A stretch of 64,000 nt of DNA from Vanilla planifolia (taxonomy: Eukaryota > Streptophyta > Magnoliopsida > Asparagales > Orchidaceae). This document shows, piece by piece, positions 27,101 through 42,100 of this stretch. The position numbers and the translations under genes are program-made. Position 1 is the first letter of the stretch. Each line of letters begins with the position of its first letter. The stretch is taken from positions 31,588,569 to 31,652,568 of the forward strand of contig CM043871.1 in assembly GCA_023846275.1 (NCBI GenBank). Reading direction: 5' to 3'. A model generated the notes under the pieces. That model worked only from the letters and a program-made list of their open reading frames with translations, did not search any database and was not told the origin of the DNA.

Positions 27101-30100
27101 GAAAGGGCTTATCAAATCTCCACACGAATGGAACAATCTTCATTTATATCTCCCTTATTTTTCTCTCGTTTCCTCTTTCTTCTTCCCCTTTCTTCTCTTT
27201 TTTTTCTTTCCTTTCTTTTTTCTCTCTCTTCACCTTTTGTCTCCTAATCCCTCTTCCTTTCAACCAAGAAGACTGCCAATGGATTTATCCACTCGGTTTC
27301 TCGGGAGCTCCTCCTAAGAGTTCTTCCTCTCCAAATAGCACAACAGCACCAACAGCAAAAACGTTCGAATTGTGCTCTCACTCGACCATCCACAACTACC
27401 TTCTCATGGCAGCTCCAATGATGAGCAATGCAATAGCAATAAGCATTGAGGTAGTGAAGAAAATTATGGTTGGGGATTTCGCATGAGCAAGAAGGAGAAA
27501 TTGGGAAAGTGAGGGGTGAGCTATGGTAGAAATTAGGGTTATGCATATATAATATTTCTATTTATTACTTAATCCTTAATAAATTCATAATTACAAATAG
27601 AATCAAGATAAAACAAGTGTTATTATACTCATCTCAACATGCACTATCCAATAATATATTTATTTGAACATTTTAGAATATTTTTCGATCACTTCTAGCA
27701 TACTTTACTAAATTTTCAACATACACATAAATTCTAAAATATTAATACAATCTCACTCTATTAAGAAATTGAGGATATTATAATCCTTCCCTTACAAGAA
27801 TTTTCTCATCAAAATTGAAAATAACTTTGAGTAACTTTTGAACATTTTCTCCTCTAGCTCTCATGCTACTTCTCTTTCCTTTTAATTGGTCCACAATACT
27901 TCAATCATAGAAATAAATTTATTCCCTAATTGTTTCAATTCTTTGGTTAAAATTTCTACTGGCCTCTTAACATAGCTCAGATCAGGTTGAACCTTCATAT
28001 GTCTAGGATCATACAAAACAATACGAGAAGGATTTGCTAAACATCTTGTTTATGTAGACATATGAAATGTATCATGTACTCCTACCAAAGGTCGAAGGTC
28101 CACTCAATAAGCAAACACATTCATTCTCAATGTAATCTAGAAGGTTTCATATATCTTTGTCTCAAGTTGTCTCCCTTTCCAAATTTGTTCACAACCCTCT
28201 ACCTTAATGAATGCAAGCTCATCTTCATTGAATTATATCTTGTGTTTATTATTAAAGTATTTTTGTTGTCTATCCTATAGCTTTTGGATCTTTTTCTTAA
28301 TCATCTAAACCTTTTGAGTAGTCTCCTTAATCAACTCAAATCCTATTATGAAGCCTTCATTTGCATTATATCAACAAAATAATGCTTGGCATTTCTTATC
28401 ATACAATATCTTAAATAATGTCATCTCAATGCTAGCCTGGTAACTATTATTATAAGTAAACATAACAAGAGTTAAATGTTGAACTCAATTACCATCATAA
28501 TCAAGAAAACATAATCTTATAGGATATTATGATCCTCTTTATCTGAGCATTTATTTAATGATAGAATGTTGTGCTGAAATTTAACTAAATCCCAAAAATC
28601 TTGTGAACCCTTCTCTAAAAATGAAATATAAATTTTATCTCTATCTGACACAATAATAATGGGCACTCCATGCGATCACACAATCTGGCCAACATATAAT
28701 CTATCTAGTCTTTTTGTTAAATACATAGTTCTAATAAGCAAGGAATGAATAGATTTTGTTAGTTTATCCATAACTACACAACCCTAGCTAGTCATTGATA
28801 ACGCAACAAAATTCATAGATGTCACACAAGAACCAAAAGTTGTTATAATAGGCCATTGGATTTTTGTTATTCACCTTTCACTTGTTAACATGTTAACATC
28901 TCATGTAATTATTTACATCCTTCTTCATTTTAAGCTATCAAAATTTTTGTTTTAGGTTCTAACGCTTCCTTATCATGCCTAAATGTATTGCATATCAAAC
29001 CCCATGAGCTTCTTTCATTATGATTTGTTTCTATTCTTCAATTGTAAGAATGCATCCTCTATTTTTGAAGAATAAGACTCCATGTTCATGTATGCTAAAG
29101 CCAGTTCCCTTGTCTTTATTCTCATTTTGATTTTATTGATTTTCTAATCAATCTATTACAATAACCAATAAAAAGAAATTTCTTCTATTGGATAATGACA
29201 TTACACTCTACCCCAATTGATTCATCTTCATAATAGTTGCTCTTCTTCCAGACTAGTTATTATGCTACTTAAACTAGCTCTGTAGCTCGATGCATCAGCC
29301 ACAATATTAGCCTTACTTGAATGATAATCTTTCTATCATAATCTTTAACTTATAGCCATTTTTACTATCTCATATCTAAATCATTCTACGTAAAGAGATA
29401 CTTTAGACTTTTGTAATTAGTAAATATTTAGCCTCTCACATGATACATATAATGCCTATAGATTTTTAAAGAAAACACAATATCAATCAACTCTAGATCA
29501 TGAATTAATTGATTTTTCTAATGTAGTCTGAGCTACTTGAAAGCACAAGTAATCACACTGACAAAATGCATCAATACACAATTTAGTCCTTGCAATAACG
29601 CATCACAATACACTTGAATTTTAATTTCAATTTCAAGTAAAACAAGGACATGTGCAAAAATAACATTTCTTTAAAAGTATTAAAAATTCTTTTGTATACC
29701 TCATTTCATTCAAATAGAATTACATTCTCAATAAGTCTGGTCAAAAGAACAATGATATAAGAAAATCCTATAATAAATTTCCAATAAATAACCTGTCAAC
29801 CCAAAAAAAACTTTTAACTTCTATCATATCAGTTATTTTGAACTACTCAAGAACAACAGACACTTTTTGGGGATCCATATTGATTCCCACTACACTAACC
29901 ACATTCCAATGAATGATATACTATGTAGCCAAAAATTATACTTAGATAATTTGACATAAAACTAGTGCTCTTTTACTTTTTGTAACACATTTCTTAAATA
30001 TTTTGCATGTTCTCCTTTATCCCTTAAATAAATTAATACGCCATCGATAAAAACAATGACAAATAAGTCCAGTCATTGCTTGAATACCCTATGCATCAGA

Positions 30101-33100
30101 TTCATATAAACTGCTAAAGCATCTGTCAAACCAAAGAACAACCCCAAAAATTCATAATGCCATGTCTCGTTTTGAATGTTATATTTGAAATATCTTCTTT
30201 TCTAATCTTGACCTGATAATATCCAAAACATAAATCAATTTTCAAAAATAATTTTACTTCTTCAATTGATCAAAAAATTTACCAATTATGGGCAAAGATT
30301 ATTTATTCTATTTAGTTGAGAGTAGTCAGGATATATTCTAAGACTCTTTTCTTTTTTATAAATAATATAAATGCACTCTATAAGAATAAACTTGGTCTAA
30401 TGAAACCTTTCTGATGGAGAATGGTCATAAGTGAATTTAACAACAAAACTTAACAGCTAATTCAATTTAACATTTTTTAATATAGCTATTGGAATTGGTC
30501 ATTCACAAACATTCTTATAGATGTTTTGATAAATCCAAAGCATGATCAACAAATTTAGGACCTGTGCCAAAAAGCTTAGAATGAATTTAGTAGGTATTAA
30601 CCAATTTAAACCTCTATAAATAGAATCCTAAGGCTACTGACCATAGCACATTGAGTACATTGGAAAACAATTAGCTTACAACTGAACATCTACAATCTTT
30701 TGCAACCAATTGGCAAAATCCTTCAAACATTGCCTTGTTTTACCATCAAGAAGGATGCTCTACGTACCATTTTTACATTCATTTCAGCTTCAAAAAGGTT
30801 GTAAGATTTACTTTTTGCATTCATGCATTAATATGAGCCATATGAAAGTCAACATTAAGAATCTATGTTATCATGTTATTAAGCGAGTTTGAGAGTTTTT
30901 GAGCCTTGAAAAGACCTAAGTGAAGTTGAGTTTGAGTTTAAAAAAACTCAAGGTTAGGTTCAAGCCTTATAAAAACCAAGATATGATGAGTATGGGCCTT
31001 GAAAAGATTTAAAGTGAGACTAGGATTGAACCTTGTAAAAACCTATGATACATTGAGTTTGAGCTTTGAAAAGATTCAAGTGAGATTATGTTTGAGCTTT
31101 GTAAAAAACCATGAGAGATAACATTTGAGTCTTCGAAAAAAAAACCTGAAAATAGGGTTGGGTTAGAACATTGTAAAAAACTAATGTGGTTGTGTTTTGA
31201 GTCATAAGGAAAAATACACAAGTTGTAATGGTTTATAAACTACATATAACAAAGGTGTGAAAGGAAATCGTAAGCTCAAGTTCAATTGGATTAGGAGTGG
31301 TTCAATTGGATTAGAAATGGTTCAATTGGATTAGGAGTGAATGTAAGCTAATCAAGTACAAGTTGAACCAATTAAAAGATCGTATCCTTTCATTACTCGC
31401 ACTTTTCTTTTTGTGCTACTATTGCTTCAATGTGTGAGAAGAAATTGTTCGCAATTTTAAAAAAGGAATTGTGCTAATTTTATCCATTGCGATTTAAACA
31501 TAATTTTGGCTTTGAAAAATTAGATTTCAAAAAAATTTTGCACACCTAATTTTTTTTTAATCCTCTAAGGCAAAAGACCTAAGAATCTAAGTTCATTCAC
31601 AATAGCTCTAACTTTACTTCAATCCCTTTGTTACTTTCATTAACAAATATAATTTCACCAAAAAAAGAGCCTTATATGTGTGCTTAAAACACTAGTCTTC
31701 ATCAACTTCAATGTATGCAATACCAAGTCTTTTGTACAAAATTTTTCAAACCAATTATCTTGAAGCTCTATTATATGTAATAAATCAATAAAAATTGAAC
31801 AAAGAACTTTTTTTGTCGTAATTTTCTCCATTGAACATCTCAACAAGAGTATGACATTTATAATAGATCTTAACACAAAACCAAATTAACCATGAGATAC
31901 ATGACATCATGTCATGATGCGCTCAATTACTCTCTACCAAGGTTTCAAATTTTGACTTAATTTATTTGACCTACGATATTACAATTATTTACATCTCTTT
32001 TATTCTTAAAATAGATATCAAAATATTTTTATTCACTTATCCAAAATCATTATAGTATGCAAAAAATATTAATTAATTTGTTGAGAATATATATAAGCTC
32101 TTCTCACACTCATTTAAGCACATCTATAAGAATAGCATTTGCATATATTGTTTACTCAAGTTTCATCTTTATCAAAGCTTCTCACATATATTTTATAATT
32201 TTTTTAATTAAAAAACTCTAGTTCATTTTGAAAAACCAAGCTCTCCAAAATTATTTTTGCTACAAATCTTAAAAAAAAGCTTAAAAAGATGATCCATCCA
32301 TTTACATTTAATACTTTGACACTTTGATAATAGGCTAATTTTTTTCTAATCATTATCCTTTATACAACTTAAATTAGAACTTTACTTTTATTCTTGCTTG
32401 CTTTGGTAAGGTTATGGTTTATAGATGTGTATTTCTCATTCTTCAATATTCTTCTATAAATTTTAAAAACTGCAAATATTAGTTTTTTCAATCTTTTATT
32501 GTGCTAATCTATATCTCTCTCAATTTTTTTATATATTTACAATTGAATCACATTTTACATGTTTATTTCTCTTAATCTTTTCTTGATGTCTCATTTCCAC
32601 CACCAAGTCATTTTACAATTAGGAAAATGTTCTTCACATCCACCAAACACCGTTAAACTTTTACCTACTTTAGCAGCCTCCCTAAAATCATGAGCACTGT
32701 TAGAGTATTTATCTTTTTCCATTTTCAATGTAATCATAAAAACCTTGTCCACTAAAAAACGTGGTCTAAGACACACATTCAATAGATGCTCTAAGACACA
32801 TTCAATTCTATTTGAAAGGCACTTGAAAGGCATTAACATCAAAAATAAGGATATTTTGCATGACCATTACAATTTTTAAAGCCATGAGTCTTCATATTTC
32901 TATTAGTACCTTCTATGACAACTTCCAAAATCTAATCCAAAATTATGTTAACAACATTTCTATTATAATCCATTATTTCAAGCAAACTATTTGCTAACAA
33001 AATCTGTAAAATTGGGAATCAACTCTTTTTCTGAACACCTCCAAAACAAATTCACCAAAATAATTAATATGCTATGCTTAATACAGTAAAAATCACAAAA

Positions 33101-36100
33101 TGGAGAACACTCCACAAAACGAAGCAAACCTTTCCTCTCTGCAGATGATATAGCTTCGCCTTTCGACAAACCTCCTTCAAGTGAACTGGCAAAAATATCT
33201 AGAACCACAAGGTCCCCTATCTAGTGAGAAAGTAAGCTATGTCAATACAAAACAATGCCGTTTTAGGGACCATAAAAATATCATAAATTTCACTAAAATT
33301 GCAAGAGAAAAACAGCTACATATTATTTATGATATATGTCTTATAATCAGACAAGAACAACTTCAAGCTTCAAAATTACAATTAAAAACTAAAAGATAAA
33401 CATGGAAACTATGGCTATAACAGAACTATTCAAAGAAAGGAAGGGAGTTCAAGCATGGCAATTCTACAGAAGTAATTCTTTGGACTTTTGATGCTGGGGT
33501 CTGCCTATTGGGGAACTATGCACTAGTTAGGAGAAGCACGTACTTGGTTTATGATAAATTATGTTACAAAAATAACATATCACAAAGGATTGAAATCTAG
33601 GTTTGGGCGGATGGAATGACAGTTGCGTACCAGCTCAAGCAAGTCTACAAGTATATTTAATGAAACATGAAAAAGAGCCAACAATGCAATTTTTACTTAC
33701 CTGGGCAAGTTATAAGGTTCATTTAAAACTATATTTCAAACCCTTCTAGCACTTCAAAATTTGCAAAGAATATCAGCCGACAACATATTTAGAAAGGATA
33801 GTTTACTTCGTTTGTAGCTTAGCAATTCAATCGTAAGCCTTTCCCTTCACTTCATTCAAACAAGTCGTGAAACCAGGTTAGGCTTATTCCAATATAAAGC
33901 ACGCCAAGCAATTGCAAATTCCAACAAAATTTACATAAACCTATCAAAAAAGGTATTTGAAAGCTTCCACAAGAAGAAACAGTTAACCGGAAGTAATTAC
34001 TTTATCAAAATAATAAGGAACTCGCAAAAAATTTGCAACACCAAATGTATGCAATCTTGAGTTGAGCAGCAACTAAACTAAAAGAAACATTAGCTGTGTA
34101 GTGTCATTCTTTTCTAACTAATAAACCACTTTTTACATTCAGTTTGAAAGCAACCTCTACACAATAACAGCGTTCCAAATGGTTTATTTGCAAGCTTAGT
34201 AGACAGCATCAAAAGAAAGAGATAGTTGAAATATACTGTCTTGTATGAACTTTCAATTATAGTTGACAATTGATGGGATGAAAATAATCTGGAGACATGT
34301 ACGTATGTTACAACATCGCAGCAACTATACCTGAAGACCTCTATCAGACACAATTCTCAAAGAACCAAGAGCTTTATGCCGACGCCCAAACTCTATTTCA
34401 GAAGCAATTTCTGCAGTGATTGCTCTGTCAATTTGAACAACCACTTCCAAATTCTTGTACTTGGTCTCCCTCAACCATTTGACTTCCGGAGCCACATCAA
34501 CCACTGCATCATATCTAAGGCCAACAAAATCAAGGAAAAGAAATAATGAAAGGAAAATAAGACATAAATAATAACCTATTGACTACAAACAGATATTCTT
34601 CAAAAGACAAAATTTAGCAAAATTTGTATAACGTCACGTTCAAACCTAAACTTCAAAGAAGCAGCATTTTGCCATAACAGGAAATTCTGGAAAATTTTCT
34701 TCGTATCTTTTTTGAAAAACATATATAGCATCATTTATTTTGGATGTGAATACACCACAGAAAACACAAAATTTGACAACATCACACATCTGTTGAGCTA
34801 TTTGACTATCTTTTTAATAGTAATAATGGCATTTTTCTAGCAGCATTATCAAATGCAACAACAAAACATTATCAAGCCAGGTTTTTTGCTAGTTGGTGAG
34901 GAGTTTGGAACATATTTTGATAAAAGGCTCACTAAGATATTAATTTAAATGTACAAATAAATATTATTTTATTATATAACAAAATATGGACTATTACAAA
35001 AAAAAACTAACAAATTACTTTAAGATAAAAGATCTAATTCAAACAGAAAGAATATTAGTAGATAAAAAAAAATAATATAGAATGAGTGGCATAAAAATAA
35101 GTAATGGAAACCTCTTTTTTTTAAACTTAGGCAAGCCATGATGAAAGTTTATAATTTGAGATGGTCCAACCAAGGCCCTGGTTATGCCCAATACAATCAT
35201 TGTGCAGTGCACACCATGCACCAACTAGCTTATTTGGTTGAAAAAAAAAACATTCATTAAAAGAGGTGCCAATATGAATGAATATGCAACATCTTTGAAG
35301 GGTATAAACGTTAAGCTGCTACACCAAGCACATCACGTAATGCACATGACCAGCATTCATTGCATGCACCTTAATAAAAAAATGAGCCTATTTCTGGGTA
35401 GCGTTATGACTATTATCATTTACCAAATTTTATGGTTGGGTTGCAACTTTGTGCCAAAAAAGTTTAGTTGCATCACTGAATAGATAACTTCCTTGATGGA
35501 GTTCTTGTTCAAATTCAATTCAGCTAGAAATGCATCAGCATACAAGGCACCGTTAAATCCTTTATTTTCCATGGTGAATCATGTCTCTCATTTGAAGAAA
35601 AGCACTGGACTTGTAGTTTTTGCAACCATTAAGAGATGAAAACAAAGGAAACTTCCTAATCAAATCATGCCCTAGTCAAGCCAAGCAAATTGTCATTTCA
35701 CATGAAATATTAACATGTATGTCAGTGAAATCACCATGTTTTAACTCGCTCTTGCTTAAATTCATGTTATAAAGCTATATGTGTATCTTGAGGCCTATTC
35801 GGCTCATGGTGCCATTGATTCAAAATATCACAAAAATTTCTTTGGAACATTGCAAATTAATATATAAAAACATCCTAGACAGGTTTGAGGAGTGTTTTGA
35901 GACGGAGAAACCCATAATGCAAAAATGAGAAAAACGATAGAGAAGAAGTTAGAAAAGGAAAGAAATAGAACTAGAAACAGCTAAGCAGCTGTAACACCTG
36001 AAAGAATCCTCTGGGGAGAACGTATCATACATCTCAGCAAATTTTGTCAAAATCCGAACAGAATCCTCCAAGGCCCTTCCTTCAACCTACACTAATATAG

Positions 36101-39100
36101 GGTTAATTGGCATAACTTCCTGCAAATTTACAGTGTAGAAATACTCATCCAGCTTAACCGTAAACAACATAAAAATAAATACTACTAAAAATTATCAAGA
36201 GACTCCTAAGACGCTTTACTACTGCAAAATAAAAATCACAAACAACAGAAAAAATAGCATTAAACATTGCCGGTAGATGCTGTCCATTTTCATATGGCTT
36301 CAAGATAGTCATAATAAGACACTGAATTAGAAACTTCTCCTCTAGTACTAAAAGGCTCATGATCTATTAAGTCTAGAAAGAAATATCTTCCCATGTTTCA
36401 ATTCCAAGTTTTTGAATCAAAACTACATAGAATATGCATACATGCTACATCAAGTTTGTGCATTATGCATCACGGCCACACTACACAGCCTAAAAATGCT
36501 AGTACCACAAAGCTGGTTTGTCAATAGACACTACCCTTACAACTTTCATCTTTCTGTCTTTAAGCTTAATAACAACTTTTGTTGCTCCTAAAGATTGCAT
36601 AGCACAAAACAAAAGAACAGTGATAATAATGTCTAGATTCTATACCAAGAGCTTCATACCGATTTCATAGCTTGTGGAAGAGTTTTCTTCAAAATTGCTT
36701 CAATTACACTCTGTTGGATATTATGCCTGCCGACATAACTCATCAATATTTTCTCTGGAACATTCTTACCAGGGCGAAACCCAGGAATCTATTAGACAAT
36801 TCAATAAAGCAATAAAAGCTAAGTCCCATGGAATTATGCATTCATGCTATAAGGATTTAACAACTACAGTAAGACTGTAAAGTTTAACATCTATAAAGCG
36901 TTTCTTACACACACACAGAAGACTAATAGCAGGAAAAAAAATTATTTATGGCTCAATATTATCATTATTGCACCATTATCGGTTCTTTCAAGTTTACGGG
37001 CTCAAATAGCAATAGCATAAAAAAAGAGAAAAGTGGTCATCAAAAACTTTGCATGAAATAGCACCAAAATGTAAGCCTAGAAATGGGTATATTTCAATAG
37101 AACTGCTGAAAATGCAACCTAAAAGTAATTGAATAAGATTCATCATTGGATCCAAATATGATTGGCTCAAATTCAACCCAAAATCCAAAGGATCTAAAAA
37201 AATGCCTAAAACATTTAATCCAATCAAATAAAATAGAAAAGAACTTTAATATTTTCCATTTAAAGGAATGCCATAACATACAATGTAACACTCATTCAGG
37301 TTTTAGATCGAATTATTATCAAATTAACCAAAGTTGGACCAAACCTAACCGATAACCTAAATGAAATGGACCGAGTTTCAAGTAGAATAAATAGATCATT
37401 TAAAAAATGTCCATTTCGTTATATTTTTAATAGGAATTCTCTGTTATTGTTATACTTATCCAGAAATGTTTCAAATGTGTCAACTATATTTGTTAGATCA
37501 TTCCTTGTGTCTTTTCCTGCAAGTGCTTCTAGACAAACCTATAAAGCAAAAAATATAATAAATGATGAGTATAAATGAGTATACCCCTCTTAAATGTTGA
37601 TCCCTTCATGTTCCCACACTAGCAAGAGACTCATTTAAAAGTCCCAACATACTCAATCTTGAGATTTTACATGAGATCTATTGCTAAACCATTGTATTTC
37701 ATAATTAGATAGCAATGTTAAACCATTATATTTCATTAAAACTTCCTTCTTCATATAATTTTATCAATAAGTTCCAACAAATAATACGTGAAATTAGCAT
37801 TCAAAGGGTCATGGCATGTGGCATATAGATCATATAGAAAAATAAAACAATAACATGTGAATAGTTCTCAAAGTAAAGCAAGATAACAAAAAATATGTAA
37901 CATCACAAGTATCAGATAGTGATCTACATTAAAATATGTACCTTTGCCTGCTTAGAAAATTCATGTAAAACCTTATTATAACACTCCTTACATATGATTG
38001 AAGGAACCTCTATGCTTAGCCTAACCTGCAATAGGATTCAAAAAAAAAACATGAAACAGAAATGCTTCAGTAAAATATGGATTCATAAGTAAAATTCACC
38101 ACACCAACATAAATAAATAACTTGATACTACAACTACATACATTTTAATCATCATACTTTAGTTTAGTGGGATCATTGTGCCTCAGCACAAACTTCATTC
38201 TCATTATTGCATCTTATGCAACTCTAATTAGATTTAATAAGTAGAGAAATTAGAGATTCAATTAAGAAAAAAATTTAACACATACACGAAAATCTCCAAT
38301 CTAAACTAGAGTTCAAAAACAAATGGCTCATTCCAAGCTAGGAGTTGCCCATTGACTATCGATCAATGCTCTACCAAAGACGATATCATTTCAATTATGG
38401 ACAAATTTTTAATCATTGCCACCTTTTAGCCTTACAAACACATAAACATGCATATGAAATGTCTGAAGTACATATGTATACTTGTACACAAATACTAATG
38501 TATGCATCTACACAAATACTTTTTTCAAAATACTTTGATGTGATACATGCAAAGGACAATTTGGTTTGGAACCAAGACCAATAACGGCTCATAATGGAAT
38601 AATGATTTTATTAGAGCTCGAAGTTATTCAATAATTCACATTATACAGAGCTTAATTTCTAGCAATGAACATTTCCACATTAGAAGGGTTAAACATAAGA
38701 AGTTAATCTAAAATGCCTGAACTCCACATCTTAGATACAAGAAACTAACTCATGCAACTAACAAATCCTACAAATTTGTAACAACAAGTTTGCAAAGGAA
38801 ACACGATAGCTCTCCATTTTGTATGCTCCAAATACACAAACATTATAAAAAATCAACAACATAACAAAAGGATAACATCCTAAAAACCAAAAGCATTTCA
38901 AGGAAACCAACTTTATATAGAACTTCTATTATTTCAACCCACATTCAATGATAGAACAAAAATAGATCACTTTATTTTATATATACACATCATGATATCC
39001 TTGCTCGACTATCAACTTCTATTTATGTTAGGCCCACAAGTCACAACAAGAGTTGTTGGTTTGAATTGGTTGTTCAATTTTTGTTAAATTCTTTTTCAAA

Positions 39101-42100
39101 TGATTGTTAAGTAAAACCCTTTTTTAAGCGTTTTACGCTATAACAAATTACAAAGGCTACAATTAAGTATGCAAAGCAAAGAAAATGAGACAAAAAGCAC
39201 AATGAGTATTAGGTAGTTTGACTTAACCTTCACCCTCAAGTCTACAAGCCTGAGCACTACTAAAATCACCTCATCGTCACAACCAAATGGAAAAAACCCA
39301 ATATAAGTGAGCCTTTACATGGATTAGACAAAACAACTCCACATTCAATAGTCCAAAGCTAAACCTCTCTATATTCAACATCATAGAGCTAGGGCTAAAC
39401 CTCTCCACAATCAATAGCACAAAGGTAAGACCAAACCAAAGAACAACAAAGAAACTGATACAAGGTATAAGTCCAATTTGAATAAATACACAAATACAAG
39501 TACAACCACTAATAGAATTAAAGGTAACGCTACCACTTCACTCAAGAGATTTTGTGTGATGGAATGAATGATGTAGCATGCAATGTTGTCAAACTCCTTT
39601 TGAACATGAGCTAGTAAGCTTCATAATTGATATAAAGCTAATTTCTCTGTCATACACATATTTATGAAAGTGGGCTCACGACACTTAATAATGCTCTCTA
39701 ATGTATGTCAACTCATTGGCAATCCTTCATTATTAGATGTTTGAGAGCTTTATAGCAATGGAACCTAAAAGACACCTTCATATAGCTTATAGCATTCACA
39801 TAATGGCTATAATTAACTTTTCACTTTGTCAAACTAATTGTTCTCACTTTTTTTTTCCATATGTAACATAAGTTATAAGAAATGTATTGTACGTTACCCA
39901 TATTTGATACTATGCATAATGTATCATACTTAAACTTTAGTTATCTTAAGTTTCAACTGTTGTACATTAATAAATAATGTATCGTATGTAAGTTTTGGAT
40001 TTGTATAGTATTATTATAACTTTTGTATTTATTATCATTATATATTCAACATACTATACATTAGAATGTTACACACTACACATTGATACCTCTTTAAATA
40101 TATAACCCAACACATCATCAACTAACCAACATACATTACTCATTAACCTAAAAATGTTATACATTAATAAGTCACATACCATACTCATTAACCCAAACAT
40201 ATATCACTTTACACTCTGCCCATCTATGTATTTATTAATTTAAACTACATGTACCATATGTTAAGTGTATCATATTGTATACAAGTCCCTAAAGTCAATT
40301 AAAACCCTTAAATGTATCATCCTTCTCTTTTATGTATAGTCCAAAATATACTAAACATATCATACATACATCTAAGGCAACATATCGTACATTTAGTTCA
40401 ATTTTAGCCAATCTTCCCTTTGTCTTTTTAAACTTTATTTTTAACACTCTTTAATGATTATTTTTGTAAAATCACCCATTTTTATTATCAAAAACATTCC
40501 AATGCAAATCAGGGTCCTACATGCAATTAAGGATAAACAAATCAATTCTTGTTTTCCTAAATAGAATGTCTAATGAAGTGTAGTATAAGTTCCTAAAATA
40601 ATTTAATAACTTAAATTTCAATACTTGCATATATCATAAGTAATGTAGAATCTTTTTAGATGCATCTTAAACACATGATCACCATAGTGATAGTTCTTCT
40701 TCCTCCTCATCTTCAAGTAGGTCTTGATTTGCCACTTAGTAGTTTTCATCAATACACACCATGGAAGGTGATTCACTCATTTACCTATTTAAGTTAACTT
40801 GTAAACATACTAAATAGACATATTATATTATAAAATAAGCACTTTAGGGTTTTATTACTATAAAAAACAAGATATAACCTTTAATACACACATTTAGCAA
40901 AGTGGGTTCACAACACACAATTGCTCTCTAATGCATGTCAACTCATTGGCAATCATTCATTATTAGAAGCTTTGAGGGATTTATATAGGCAATGGAATTT
41001 TAAGAACACCCTCATATGGCTTATAACATTCACATAATGAATATAATTAACTTTTTCACTTTGTCAAACTAGTTTTTGCTCACTTTTTTCTTCCATATGT
41101 AACACAAGTTATAGGAAATGTATTGTACATTGCTCACATTTTATATCATGCACAACGTATCATGCTTAAACTTCAATTTTCTTGAATCTTAACTGAAATA
41201 CTATTCACCCTTAACTATAAATATTGTACGTCGATAAATAAGGTATTGTATGTAAATTTCAAGTTTGCATAATATTATTATAAGTTATGTATCTATTATT
41301 TCTTATATATTCAATATATTGTATACTGATACCTCTTTAAATATATAACCCTACACATCATCAACTCACCAACGCAAATTACCCATTGACCAAAACATGT
41401 TGTACGTTAATAAGTCACATACCATACTCATTAAGCTAAACCTATATCACTTTACATGGTCTACCCATTTATATGTTTTGTTAATTTAAACTACACATAC
41501 TGTGTATTAAGCGTAACGTATTATACACAAGTCCCTAAACTCAATTAAAACCCTTAAATGTATCATCCTTCTCTTTTACGTATGCCATAAAATATAATAA
41601 ACATACCATACATCTAAGGCAACATATCATACATTTAATTCAATTTTATCCAATCTTCTCTTTGTCTTTTCAAACTTTATTTTTAACACTCTTTAATGAT
41701 TATTCTTGTAAAATCACTCATTTTTATTATCAAGAACATTTGAATGCAAATCAAGGTCCTTTATTCATGCAATTAAGGATAAACCAATTGATTCTTGTTT
41801 TCCTAGATAGAATGACAAAATGAAGTGTAGTACATGCTACTAAAATAATTTAATAACTTAAATTTCAATACTTACATATGTCCTAAGTAATGTGAAATCT
41901 TTTGAGATGCATCTTAGACACGTGATCACCATGGTGGTATTTCTTCTTCCTCCTTATCTTCAAGTAGGCCTTGATTTGTCACTTAGTGATTTTCATCAAT
42001 ACACACTATGGTAAGTGATTCACTTATCTACTTATCTTAAGTTAGCCTATAAACATACTAAATAGATATATTATATAAAAATATAAGAACTTCAAGATTT

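Larger units (their letters stand above)
25640..27785 (-). repeat. Probable Ty3/Gypsy LTR
   Basis: Read on the minus strand, this follows the end of the Gypsy pol relic. A purine tract (aagggaagga) near 27797-27788 is followed by ttataatatcctc, close to the TGTAATATCCC start common in plant Gypsy LTRs. A pyrimidine-rich tract with intact-looking open frames at 27030-27550 lies within it. No second LTR copy was found in the window, so the far edge is a guess. It contains an ATA/AT microsatellite and a 26-bp tandem repeat. Confidence 0.4.

Noticed and set aside
27031..27546. Overlapping frames of 151 (plus) and 100 (minus) codons
   Set aside because: They lie in the pyrimidine-rich part of a probable Gypsy LTR; the Phe/Ser/Leu run is a consequence of base composition.
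30890..31340. CRISPR-like array
   Set aside because: The repeats are directly adjacent or diverged, without constant repeat plus unique spacer structure, in a plant intron.
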